DNA of 64,000 nucleotides from Adenophora triphylla var. japonica (Eukaryota; Streptophyta; Magnoliopsida; Asterales; Campanulaceae). The DNA lies in NCBI GenBank assembly GCA_022495995.1, contig JAFEMH010001355.1, forward strand, positions 350,501-414,500, given 5' to 3'. Under the pieces are notes generated by a model. The model saw nothing but the letters and a program-made list of their open reading frames with translations. It was not told the DNA's origin and did not search any database. Below, piece after piece: positions 22,324 through 32,814 of this stretch (position 1 is its first letter; the number at the start of each line of letters is the position of its first letter). The translations under genes were made by a program, and so were the position numbers.

Positions 22324-22533
22324 TGATTTTCAGCTTGGAAGACTCGTTTTACGAGGCATTCCGGGTGCACACTAACGTCCTTCCCGGCGTGTAACATGAC
22401 CTCCGAACCTAAATCTCTGATCTCGGGCTTTTTTCAAAGTTTTGGCCCTCAAAATTAAAATGGTGTGGCGACTCCGTTTCGTTGATTTTTTCAAATAAAA
22501 ATGGGAAAATTTTCGGACACACATTCATCACAG

Positions 22534-22553
22534 TGGCGACTCCGTTGGGGACC
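22534..22553 (+). other. Tat-B primer-binding site (tRNA-Arg type)
   Basis: TGGCGACTCCGTTGGGGACC begins two bases after the LTR end. It has the same form as the Tat-A site at 62051. Confidence 0.85.
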
Positions 22554-23850
22554 TAAGCTTTTTTTTAAAAAAAATGAATGATATTTGGTATATTGGTGGA
22601 AACCATTAAACTTCCCGTTATCGCCTCCTAACACGAGTCGGGATAAATTGTGGTCTAACAATCCCACGTACCGGTATCACCGTTTTCAAAAAAAAAGCTT
22701 TTGAGGGTCAAGCTTCCGTCCCGGCTTTGAAAATCATTTTTTTGTGTGTGTTGATTTTTGCACAGTTTTCATGTTGTTTTGGCCGCCTCGGAGAAAGTCA
22801 AATTTTTGACTGTCGGAATAATGTCCCTAACTGTCGGAATTCTTGTGCTTACGTGCTTATGTGCTCATTAAATTTCAAAAAAAAATTTCAAAAAAAAAAA
22901 GAAAATTTTCAAAAATAAAATCATGCATCATATTTTTAAGACACATAAAAAAAATCTCTATTTTACTCAGAAAAAGAATATAGACTGCTTGCACACTACG
23001 CGCACGTGACCGTACACTGCACACTACGTCCCTAACCCGGGGAAATCCTTGTCGCGGTCCGTTTGGTCTTATTACGCCTCTCGGATGAGCACAGGGCTAC
23101 CCAAACATCCCATGGAGCCTCGTGTCGACCATACACTTGTCCGTGACACACTTTGTCCGAGACCCGGTTGGTTTTTAGTCTGGTCTGTGTCATGCCCTGT
23201 CTGTGTATAGACCTTTCCTTTCAAGCCTTTGTCGGCATACCGACTCAATATCTTTCGGGACCCTAATCGCCGAAGTTACGCCGGTTTTCCGCCGCAGACT
23301 TTGACCAAGATATTGACCGGCGCCTTGACTTCTGGGCTCCGACTCGGCACAAATTATACACCGACTCCCGGCATTGACACCGAGTCATCAAGGATTAATG
23401 AATATTCCATGCCTAATTACGGCTTAATCGACGACAAGTCAAGATCAATTGTGGACATTTATCGCTCAAATCATGCCGACTTTCGTCGAGCTCCTCGGAC
23501 ATGATCTTGACTTTTGACGTCGGCTTTGTCCGTAATTTACATCGAATGCTCGTTAAGACTCGATTACCCGCCAGACTTTTAGGATCGTTTTTCTTTCGGT
23601 CGGTGGGACCCGCTTGCCCTATAGGACCCTCGCCGGGCCGTCCACCCTGGGAGGTCGAAATACGGGTGGAATGCGAGGGGCTTATAGACGTAGTAATCTG
23701 GGGCCCACCGATCCAGATCCAGAGTAGTTTGCGAAAAGAAGAGCAATCTTTTCCAACCGATTAGGTTAATAAGGCATGTTTTAAGTAAACGTGAACAAAT
23801 AATCGCATGTTGCATGAGCCAAAAGCCCAAACACCTACCCTCCTTCCATT
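22554..23850 (+). other. Tat-B untranslated leader
   Basis: It contains no convincing gene. It shares phrases with the Tat-A leader, for example CCTATAGGACCCTCGCC near 23617 (compare 62972) and GATCCGTTTGGTCTT-like wording near 23058. That shows the two families are related. AT-rich and A-rich at 22870-22990, then GC-richer. Confidence 0.6.
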
Positions 23851-25765
23851 CCCGGACATCTCAACCTTTCGTGTCCTTTCCCCAGCCGCCGCACAAAGCT
23901 TGGTTTCGGGCACCGGTCACCGTTTGATCTGGGAAGAGTCGACGCATCGTCGCCTTCACCGTTTGTTCCGACTCCGGGTTTGAATGTCTCGCATCGCCCG
24001 GTAATGATGGGGATAACGTCACTCCGCCTCCCGGGACCCCTCGCACAGAGCAACGGTGGAATCGGTTAGCGTAACGTATGAGGTTACGACAGAAGCTACG
24101 GTTAAATGCACTTATGGAGGCTATTAAGAGTCACGGTCGGCCGCCGGCCTCAATCCAGATGGCACCTTCACCGTGGAAGAAGACGAGGATGCCAACCCCA
24201 CTCTCGGTCGCCCGACTACACCAGATGCCGCCACCCACCTCCTATGGTGCCACTACCGTAACCCATGCTCCTCGATTTTCGGGTCGGCCACCAGCTCCCA
24301 ACCACGCACCACCGGATCCATGCGGCCGACGGCACAAATCAGCTGGGGGCAAAATCGCATTTAAATGTCTTCTCATGGTTGGGGCTATCTCGGAATGCCA
24401 CGGCTAATCGGGATCCCGCCTCGGTTCGGAACCGATCAATCCGGACCTTCACGGCAATGGCCACGGTTCGGAATGCCGCCACAACTTGGTTCCGGGCCAC
24501 GCCGAGCCCCTCCTCGTAACAGCACTAGTTCAGTTTGCTCCTCACACAAATCCATTCCTCACTCAGACTTCTATGGGTTACCAAGCCTCCATCCCGGTGT
24601 CATCCGAATCACCAGACCGCAGCACCCCCGGGTTACACGCCTTCACCACAGTAGCCATGCAATTCAACAATCCGGACGGCGGCCGCACTCAAGCCTACTT
24701 ACGGCCCCACTGAAATCCAAGTTATCCCGGCTACATCGGGGCTGCCTCCACCTACTTTGCCGCTGAAAATCAACAAAGAAGCCGCAAGGTTCTATCCTTT
24801 TGCTCAGCTCCTACCCATGCTCCCCAAGGTAACTCAAATTCCCGTGACGTGCTTTCACCTACGTCCCCTGATCGGCCGTTCCCTCCACCGGCCCGCCTCC
24901 GGTGGTAGCTCCTCTCTCTAGCTCAGCCACTAGCTTGAATGCCACGGTTCCGCCACAAGACCCTCATCTCGGCCCGGTTCATGGAACAACACAAGGAAAT
25001 GAAAGCGCAGACGCCGAACCGACCGCAAGAAGTTCGCTTCCGCCGCTGCACCCGGACTCCATTGTTCCTCTCGCCCCACAAATTCGTGATGCCTAATCTG
25101 GATCTCTTTGATGGGACCGCATGTCCGAAAACCCATTTGGACACGTATACCTTGGCGATGAAAGCCAAAGGATGTACCAATCAGCAGCTGGGTCACTATT
25201 TCGCCTATCCTTGAAGTCCAGTGCCTTAAAGTGGTTCTTCCGTTTGAAACCCGAAGCCGTGGCTACATGGGACCAGATTACCAATGCCTTCACAGAAAAA
25301 TATAAGGCCAACTTGGAATGGGAAACAAATAGGGTTGACCTACAAACAACAAGCGTCTGATGAGAATGTTGGGGACTTTTACAAGCGGTGGAATCGAAAC
25401 TCGGTGAAATGGCCATCCCTCCTTCCGAAGAGGAACAATTGGACATCTTCCACCATGCTTGAAACCACATCCGAGAGCCTCCTCACCACTTCCCAAACTC
25501 GACTTACGGGCCATGGTTAACTCTGCAGCTAAGTTTGAAAAGGCCTACAACCGCAACCCGCCGGCCGCACCGCCACGATATCGGGCTCCTCCCCGCAAAC
25601 ACGCCCTCGCCTCCCGCTAAAGGCAAAGAGATGATTAACTATGCGGGACAGGAATGTAATAACACGACTCCTTTTGCTCCCGGGAAACCAATGGAGCCTG
25701 CATCGCGGGTCATAAATCTCGAAAACTTTGGAATGCCCCCGAATGACATCTTTAGGGACCGGTGA
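23850..25765 (+). pseudogene. gag: Tat-B gag, broken by frameshifts
   Basis: A Pro-rich N-terminal section (about 24080-24960) leads to a Retrotrans_gag-type capsid. The wording LDLFDGTACPKTHLDTYTLA and MKAKGCTNQQLGHYF lies in one frame, SALKWFFRLKPEAVATWDQI and NAFTEKYKANLEW in the next, and VGDFYKRWN in a third. At least three single-base frame changes occur in 25080-25520. Together they cover the conserved region. A Cys/His segment (YCAFHQAHGH) follows in the next frame. Confidence 0.75.
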
Positions 25766-26648
25766 AAGAAGGCTTGCTTTGCGGCCTTTGGAGGATTTCC
25801 AACCCGTAAATCCGAATGCTCCCGTGGATACTACAAAGTATTGTGCTTTTCATCAAGCTCATGGACATCTCGATCGACAAATGCTTTACTCGAAAAAAGG
25901 CAATCCAGGGCTAATAGAGCAAGGAAAGTTGGAAGGCCCCGAAGGGCCTAACACGCTCAAAATCCTCTGCCAAGGAACCATAATCGTGAATATGATTGAA
26001 TGCGGAGAATCTTCGCATGACCATGAAGATGCCGATGAAGGTCCCCAAATACCCGTGGCCAACCTCGTCGAGGATCCCGAATTCTGGATTCCCCTCACCA
26101 GGATATTGAACGAATCAACCCATCTTGGTCTCATGTCGAGACTCCTTGCAAGAATACGAGGCCCGCTATTTCTGGATGAAGGAAGGCCGATACCGAAGAA
26201 CTGGGGTACTCCGCTCGAACATGAAAGAACCATTTATACAAGATGGTTAGAACAGCCAAGAAAGATTGAGCAAGAAAGTTTCCGGCAAGCACCCGTACTG
26301 GGGCTTATCAGCAAAGAGGCCGAAGAGCATCTGGAGCTAGTACACTTTTGCAAATTGGCTTTGGGAGAGCCCGAATATGATCCCGAGAACAGTGAAGAAT
26401 CGGAAGAGGAGGATTCCTTCTATATCCTACAGTGTCAAATACGTGCCACCCTCTCACTCTTCCCCGCAATTTCGGGAGGAGAAGGCGAGTCACAATTGCC
26501 ACTTCCGGGAATGGGAACATATGACAATTTTGCGGCTGCGCGCACCCATATTCCCAACGGGTTTGATCGGCGTTCCCTCTCGGCCGAAATCCCGGTAGTA
26601 TGGGAAGAAGATTCCGATGACAGCGACGATAATGATGATGACGAGTGA
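25728..26648 (+). CDS. Tat-B gag C-terminal frame
   Basis: 306 codons, internal to the gag-pro polyprotein rather than a separate gene; the first Met is probably not a real start. Near residues 38-60 it has KYCAFHQAHGHLD, the degenerate Cys/His stretch found in Tat/Ogre Gag. An acidic tail (DDSDDNDDDE) ends it. It overlaps the next frame by about 30 bases, which points to a frameshift in one polyprotein. Confidence 0.55.
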   Translation: MECPRMTSLGTGERRLALRPLEDFQPVNPNAPVDTTKYCAFHQAHGHLDRQMLYSKKGNPGLIEQGKLEGPEGPNTLKILCQGTIIVNMIECGESSHDHEDADEGPQIPVANLVEDPEFWIPLTRILNESTHLGLMSRLLARIRGPLFLDEGRPIPKNWGTPLEHERTIYTRWLEQPRKIEQESFRQAPVLGLISKEAEEHLELVHFCKLALGEPEYDPENSEESEEEDSFYILQCQIRATLSLFPAISGGEGESQLPLPGMGTYDNFAAARTHIPNGFDRRSLSAEIPVVWEEDSDDSDDNDDDE

Positions 26649-27675
26649 AGAGTCAACTGAGGCCCCAGATCCGGAAACAATCTGGAACAATCATGCCAGA
26701 AATGAGCCTATGGGAGCCAGGCACAATGGTTGGTTGTCAGCAAGCAACGACGAAGGACCGCCAGGAAATGCGGATCAGACACCAATAGAGACAGACCCCT
26801 ACGAGGTGTCACTTGTAAGATGCATTTGTGGCCAATGCCCGGATACTCCGGAGGATGAGGGACAGCAAAGCCCGCACCCAGATCCGTACATATCCGAAAT
26901 CTTAGAACACAACGTTCCTTATAAGAACCTGACTGGTGAATGGAAAGGGTTTATTGAAGCACTGGTCGAAAATGGAGGGTTTCAGCCACCAGAAGATGAA
27001 GAATTCGTAAACGTTATTGGATCTTTTTCTTCTTTCCCAAGAACGGATGGCATAACAACCGTAAGGGTCACAGCCGGGCCGCTCGAGCGCAGCGAGTGCC
27101 TGCAATCACTAAAAAGGGTTATCGATCTGAACGTCTCCCCAGTGGCCTTCATACCTATGAATCCACATGACGCCTTTCTGATTGCTCCAGTGCCCGACAA
27201 TGGACCCCGGGTGCTCCTTATTTGGACACAGATCTATAGAGCTACTACCTCAAACTCCGAAGGGGAACGTTGCCTATCCTTCACCTGTGGCTGCCCTACT
27301 TGCAAGATTGAAAGAAAAAGGATATACGATGAGATGGAGGCTGATAGCCATAACTCTGTGGGCCATCCAAGGGATGAAATCGAAAATCCGCCGAGTCCCG
27401 ATAATAGCGACTCTTGTTGCATGATAACTATGAGCAAGGCCGGCCATGAGAGTGAATCGGAGGACGCCCTAGCTCTGTGGGCCATCCAAGGGGCAACAAC
27501 ACAACCCCAAACCCAAAAGCCTGTGACCTGGGAAGCAGTTATAAGGGCCGCCCAGGAAGAAGCCGGTCAGCTCGAGTCCTGTGTTGCTAGACTCCGTCGG
27601 GATCGGTGGCCAATAGCCAAAAGGGCTCCCGTTGACCTTAGCAAAGATCAAGAACTCCAGTCAAGAGACGACTGA
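26617..27675 (+). CDS. Unrecognised extra sense frame with two Cys clusters
   Basis: 352 codons between gag and protease, a place where Tat/Ogre elements may carry extra coding sequence. It has Cys clusters CICGQC (about residues 69-74) and CGCPTC (about 224-229), acidic and hydrophobic stretches, and a duplicated ALWAIQG-type phrase near 27355 and 27475. It has no membrane segment or signal peptide. I do not recognise a domain. It may be part of the gag-pro polyprotein or a zinc-binding extra protein. It is the longest open frame of Tat-B. Confidence 0.45.
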   Translation: MTATIMMMTSEESTEAPDPETIWNNHARNEPMGARHNGWLSASNDEGPPGNADQTPIETDPYEVSLVRCICGQCPDTPEDEGQQSPHPDPYISEILEHNVPYKNLTGEWKGFIEALVENGGFQPPEDEEFVNVIGSFSSFPRTDGITTVRVTAGPLERSECLQSLKRVIDLNVSPVAFIPMNPHDAFLIAPVPDNGPRVLLIWTQIYRATTSNSEGERCLSFTCGCPTCKIERKRIYDEMEADSHNSVGHPRDEIENPPSPDNSDSCCMITMSKAGHESESEDALALWAIQGATTQPQTQKPVTWEAVIRAAQEEAGQLESCVARLRRDRWPIAKRAPVDLSKDQELQSRDD

Positions 27676-27781
27676 TGAGGAAGTTAATCTGTTGACCCGC
27701 TCTGGGCAGATCTTCCAAGGAAATCCCAAGGCAGATAAGAAGGCCACAGATCAAGCACCGAAAGAAGATCGCCGCCCCTAT

Positions 27782-29495
27782 TGTAACGATGTACCCGATT
27801 TTTTTTTGAAAATCAAAACGGAGTCGCCACGCCATTTTAATTTTGAAGGCCAAAACTTTGAAAAATGCCCGAGCTCAGAAATTTAGGTTCGGAGGTCACG
27901 TTACGTGCCGGGAAGGACGTTAGTGTGCACCCGGAACGCCTCGTAAAAACGAGTCTTCCAAACATTCAAAATCCTTTGTTGTCTGTGTGTGTGTGTGTGT
28001 GTTTTGGCCAAAATAAGTTGAAACTGAGGTAAGTAAAAATTGAGAGCTCTTTTTAAGGCTTTAAACTGATCCCATAATTTTTTGGGTGATTTTTGGGTTG
28101 AGATTTGGCACTCAAAAGATTTTCGGAAGTTGAAAACCATTTCTGCCAGAATGAAAAAGGCAGTTGACCCTTGACTTTGAAATGGACTTTAGGGCTTGAA
28201 AACTCCAGAATCTGGGAAAAGTCCGGGAATGAAAAATGTTCAAAACACCTAAAAAAAGGTTTCTGTAAAAGAACTTTTCATTTTGGAGATGATTTGAGGG
28301 GTCAAAACCTTCTGGAAATCTCAGATCTGAAATCTGGATTTCCAGAAGCTGATGAACTGGCCTCTAAAAGAAAAATTGAAAAGAGGAGTTTTACTCACGC
28401 AAAAAATAAATTAAAAATATGTCTGGAAAGCTCTGGATGTTGGCTATAAAAAGTATTTTGTAGTCAACACCCAATTCCAAGTTTTACTGGGTCCAAAAAA
28501 TAGGAAAACGGACTGAGTTCTCAGAACAATGCTACTGGACAGCAAGATATTCTTGAGGAGAAATGTGATTTTTGGGGGGTTTGCATCCATGTTCACCCCA
28601 TTTTCATCCCTAGACTTGATACCACTACTTTTTTTTTTAAGTGGTTATCATATTCAAGTCATCCTTGGGGAATTTATGGGGTTGAAACATGTCCTTTGCA
28701 AAGGGAAAGGGGGTTTTGTAAAGATGAAACCAAGGAGAAAGAATTGACTAAAGATCTAAAATGTGGACCACTTGAGATGGTCATTCATGAAGATGAACTT
28801 CAAGATGACCATCTTAGGTCAAAACTCAAGTTAAACTAGACATAAAATAAGTCAAAGTAAGAAGAACAAGATGATCAAGAGATCAAAAGAGAATTTTAGG
28901 GTTTTGAGAAGGAGGGCTTTACCAATGGTGACACCCTATCTTCCTAGGCTTGGAATTTGACTTGAGGAGTATCAAGATTTGGTGTTTGGCTTGAGGAGTA
29001 TCAAGGTTTGGTGTTTGTATTTGTGTTTGGAGTGAGATTGGGAAAGATTCAAGAGAAAATAGTGGCAATCTAGAGATTCCCACTGTTTTCTCTCTATATT
29101 TCGCCAGAACTTCGTTGCTGTGATCAAAATGTGTTGTGTAAACTGAGAGAGGAGGGTTCAATTTATAAGCCTCTGGAAAATGCAATCATATCCGCGCGGA
29201 GGTGTCTGTCAGCGTGCACTGTTCATTAATTACAGCTTCAGGCTTTGGACACAAGGAATATTTTTCAAAAATCAAATTAATGTACCGAGTTTTTGTTCCA
29301 AATAGCTTCTATTTTTGGTTTTTGACTATTTCTTTTGCTTTTTTGATTCCTTTCTTGGTTTATCTTTTTTTGGCAATCCCTAATCTACCCTTACTTGGTT
29401 AGAAATGTTAGGAATGTTAGGAATTGTTAGAAATGTTATAACTTTCGTTAATTTTCTAACAAAAATACTAACAAGCTCAAATTGGAGCACTTACA
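27782..29495 (-). repeat. Solo Tat-B LTR inside Tat-B coding sequence
   Basis: 1714 bp in reverse orientation, flanked by CCTAT at 27777-27781 and 29496-29500. Removing it and one CCTAT joins the reading frame ...KEDRRPY to AKTTETPDPEKEDP. The latter leads to TQLKQTQANISLWSLL, a phrase typical of the Tat/Ogre gag-pro junction. So the insertion split live coding sequence. The LTR has the TCCGCGCGGA box (29191-29200) and a TATA box (about 29161-29170). Confidence 0.93.
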
Positions 29496-29500
29496 CCTAT

Positions 29501-30310
29501 GCTAAGACAACTGAAACTCCAGACCCCGAGAAAGAGGATCCCGTGCTCACCCAGTTGAAGCAAACACAGGCCAACATTTCCCTCTGGTCTCTACTCACCT
29601 CGTCCTATCCCCATAAGTCAAGCCGGAAGAAAGCCGGCTCGCACTCTCGTGCCTATTGATGCTACTCCCGATGATGTGGTACGGCTAATTGGAAATATCC
29701 ATTACAGAATATAATCACTTTCACGGATCTCGACCTCCCTCAATTTGGGGCGATCATAACGAGCCTCTCTTCATCACAAGTCCACTTGGATGAACGACGC
29801 CTCCCTCGGGTCCTGGTTGATAATGGGTCCGAATGAACATTCTTCCCGCAAAGATCATGAGCTTGCTTGATATCAAGACTACGAGACTTGAAGCCTTCTT
29901 CTCTCACAACAAAGCTTACGACTCAACATCCCGAGCAGTCCTTGGAGTCGCCACTTTAGACCTCTGGTTCGGACAGAAATTGATACTGTGGAATTCCGGG
30001 TTATCGACATCCCGATTACTTTCAATGCCTGGGAAGACCTTGGCTCCATCAAGTCAAAGGGGTCGCCTCAAGCCTCCACCAGTGTGTGAAATTCGTCTCG
30101 AATGGGGATCCGACGACCATTTACGGAGATTTAGTCACTTTGGAGGGCACGGATACGGGCGGAATACCTATTCTCGAAATCAAACATGACGAGGAAGGTC
30201 ACATGCTAACGGGCTTCACGGTCGAGCCTCCCAAGGCCCAAGTGTGCAACATAGATCGACGGTCACTGGATAAAATCCCACCGGTCTTGAAAATGATGAG
30301 AAAATGAGCT
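29501..30310 (+). pseudogene. pol: Tat-B aspartic protease region, broken
   Basis: After PVLTQLKQTQANISLWSLL comes a protease with RVLVDNGS near 29811-29835; Asp-Asn-Gly is the usual active-site form in this lineage. Fragments NILPAKIMSLL and then VKFVSNGDPTTIYGDL follow in another frame; the last is close to the conserved end of Tat/Ogre protease. Stops and at least three frame changes destroy it. Confidence 0.7.
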
Positions 30311-31490
30311 ATCTACCTCGGCCTCCTGAGTCCGGGAAGCGCCAACAAGGAACTTTCAAACTCATCAAGGTGAAGGGACGTAATACTCGCCACGGCCTGG
30401 GATATGAGGCCTCCTCAGGTGACACCGCGAAAGGAAAGAGATTTGAAGCCGCTCACAGAAAGGTCCCTGGCCGACAACCCTAAATCTCTCCCCTTCAGTC
30501 CTAATTTGGTTGACTACTTTGTAAAGGGTCCCACACAACCAGGAAACATCACAGAGCCCACTCCTACGGCAGGATGGCTAAAGCTACAGGATAGCCTCAA
30601 CAAGTTCAGAGGAACCAAGGCTAACCCGGTCCGTAGAATGTTCCCGGACCTACCCAAGATACCCGGGGCTACTACTACCATGAAGAGCGAGTATACCTTC
30701 GAGGCGTGCTCGACCGTGGAACAGCTTCGAGAAGCTCACAACCACTATTCCTACGCCCAGGAAGATCCGAAACCCGAATTCTCGAATTGACAGGCCAAAA
30801 GCTAAGGCCACGGAATTTCCCTCGGATGATTGGGATGGTCTCGTTATGCAGAATTGTTCGAAGAAGAAGTCCAAAGGTGCCGACTCGATTGATCTCGGCT
30901 CGGTCCAAGAGATGATAGCAAAGCAATTGAGAAAGGAAAACAAAAACAGACAGCTTCCCGAGTCATGAGGCCACCAATAGCAAAGCCGCTAAAAATTGGG
31001 AAAACCTCTCGTGCCCGTCCGCGACCAAGGAAGAAATGATCACCAAGCTGGATTGGTCCCCGTCCCTCAGTGTCAATCTAGGACAAGTCCTCCCAGTCTC
31101 TCTCTTTGTTAAGATCGAGTCTCTAGGGTCGTCCGACGGCCTTACGCCTGAAGACTACGAGTCTGTAGCAAGCGCTGTATTCCCTTTCGTTTTCAATGAA
31201 ATGACGAACCTTTCTGAGTATCCCTTGATTGCCACTTTAACTAATGATGAATAAAAAAAATTTTAATAATAATTCATTAGATAAAAAAGCAGACACATTA
31301 AAAAAAAATCAAACAACAAAAAAAAAATCTTTAAGCAGGTTGTCCGGAAAGAGGAAAATCGAGCCCAAGCTGCCGAAGAGATTTTGACAAGTGTGAATTT
31401 GGGAACTGCGGAAGAGTCTAAAAAGACGCAGATTGGCGATTTCTTCGAAGGAATCGGAAAGGATGCTCCGCAAAGTCCTGCAAAATCCTC
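30311..31490 (+). pseudogene. Protease-to-RT spacer with a candidate intron; RT absent
   Basis: Coding-like pieces lead to MTNLSEYP near 31200. An A-rich, stop-filled segment ends in TTTAAGCAG/G at about 31339, followed by an Ala/Glu-rich piece with VNLGTAEESKKTQIGDF, which in Tat/Ogre precedes RT. Ogre elements are known to have an intron at this place. The donor is uncertain; GTATCC near 31217 is possible. At about 31490 the sequence jumps into the integrase core, so RT, RNase H and the integrase N-terminus are deleted. Confidence 0.55.
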
Positions 31491-32215
31491 AACTCAAGGA
31501 AAGTAGCCCTCTTCATCAAAGAGAACATCATATGCAGATACGGGTTGCCAGCCGAAATCATTTCAGATAATGGATCCCACTTCGAAGGGGAATGCGACAG
31601 TGCCGCGTAATTCCGAATAACCCGTCACAAGTCATCTCCCTACTGTGCCCCAAACCAACGGAGCCGTCGAGGCAAAGAAACAAGACTCGGGAAAATATCA
31701 TCCGGAAAATGGCCGTCCAAGGCGTAGATTGGCCCGAGAAGTTACACCCGGCACTCCTGGGGCTGCAGAACATCGCTAGAACGGCAACCGGGGAAACACC
31801 GTTTGCCCTCACATACGGAATGGAAGCCGTACTCCCAATCGAGCTAGAGATCCCCTCGCTCCGTATACCGCCTGGAAAGCCGTATCAACGAGGTCGAATG
31901 GCTCCGCAGTCGCCATGACGAATTGGCCCTACTAGATGAACGCCGACCGAAGGCCATGGAACACATCCGAGCCTACCAGGAAGAATGGCCGAGCCTTCGA
32001 CAAGAAAGTAAAGCATCGGGAAATCCGAGAAGGGGATCTCGTTTTAAAAGAAAAGCCCCCACCCGTATCAACTCCCCGGCAAATGGGAGCTCAGATGGTC
32101 GGGCCGTATGTCGTCCGTAAGATCTTCTCCAGCAGGAGCCATGCAACTTGCGGACCTCGACGGAATCCCTTTGTACACCCAAAGTGAATGGTGACAAGCT
32201 GCGCAGATACTACGC
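31490..32215 (+). pseudogene. pol: Tat-B integrase C-terminal half, broken
   Basis: It opens with ALFIKENIICRYGLPAEI, then ISDNGSHFEGE (second catalytic Asp). In a shifted frame come NGAVEA-like wording (catalytic Glu), DWPEKLHPALLGLQNI, TATGETPFALTYGMEAVLP and LEIPSLR, which is very typical of Tat/Ogre integrase. Near the end VLKEKPPPV and QMVGPYVVRKIF form the GPY/F-like module. At least three frameshifts are present. The zinc finger and first Asp are missing. Confidence 0.85.
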
Positions 32216-32237
32216 GTAAAAAAAAACCAAAAAAAAA

Positions 32238-32525
32238 AGAGTGCTAAAAGAGTAATACCCAACTAGGTTAGAAACCCGAAAAGGGAGGCCTAGGTAAAAA
32301 AAAACAGGGTTGCACCAAACAAAAAAAAAACAAAAAAAAAGGAGTGCTAAAAGAGTAATACCCAACTAGGTTAGAAACCCGAAAAGGGCGGCCTAGGTAA
32401 AACAAAGGTTGCACCAAACAAAAAAACAAAAAAACAAGAAAAAAAGGAAAGTGCTAAAAGAGTAATACCCAACTAGGTTAGAAACCCGAAAAGGGCGGCC
32501 TAGGTAAAAAACAGGTTGCACTAAA
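32238..32525 (+). repeat. Three tandem units of about 100-108 bp in the 3' untranslated region
   Basis: Each unit has AGTGCTAAAAGAGTAATACC, then GAAACCCGAAAAGGG and CCTAGGTAAAA, separated by A-rich linkers. Unit starts are near 32241, 32342 and 32450. Confidence 0.85.
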
Positions 32526-32814
32526 AAAAAAAAAAAACAACAACAAACAAAAAAGAGTTCACCAGGTTGAACTACGAAGACCCGAGCTCCTCAAAATGAG
32601 GGGAACGTAGGCAAATGAAACGGTTCGGTCTAAAGCACAAATAAAAGTCATACTTTGGCATCAATACAATTGATCGTACCATGAAAGCGTCTCGAAAACT
32701 CTAAAGCAATTCAAATATTCATTACAAATTAAAAGTCTTGATGAGTCTAAGCCCGATTCATTCCTACAACCGGCAACCTCGCTAAAAGAAACTAAGATAC
32801 ATAATCAAACTAAT

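Larger units (their letters stand above)
18012..22532 (+). repeat. 5' LTR of Tat-B, interrupted by a nested Copia
   Basis: Without the 2775-bp insertion and its 5-bp duplication it is about 1741 bp, against 1731 bp for the 3' LTR. It runs from TGTAAGTGCT to ATTCATCACA. Near its start is TTCGTTAGAAAATTAACGAA, a near-perfect inverted repeat. A (CA)n run (22291-22320) precedes the conserved stem-loop at 22336-22395. Confidence 0.92.
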
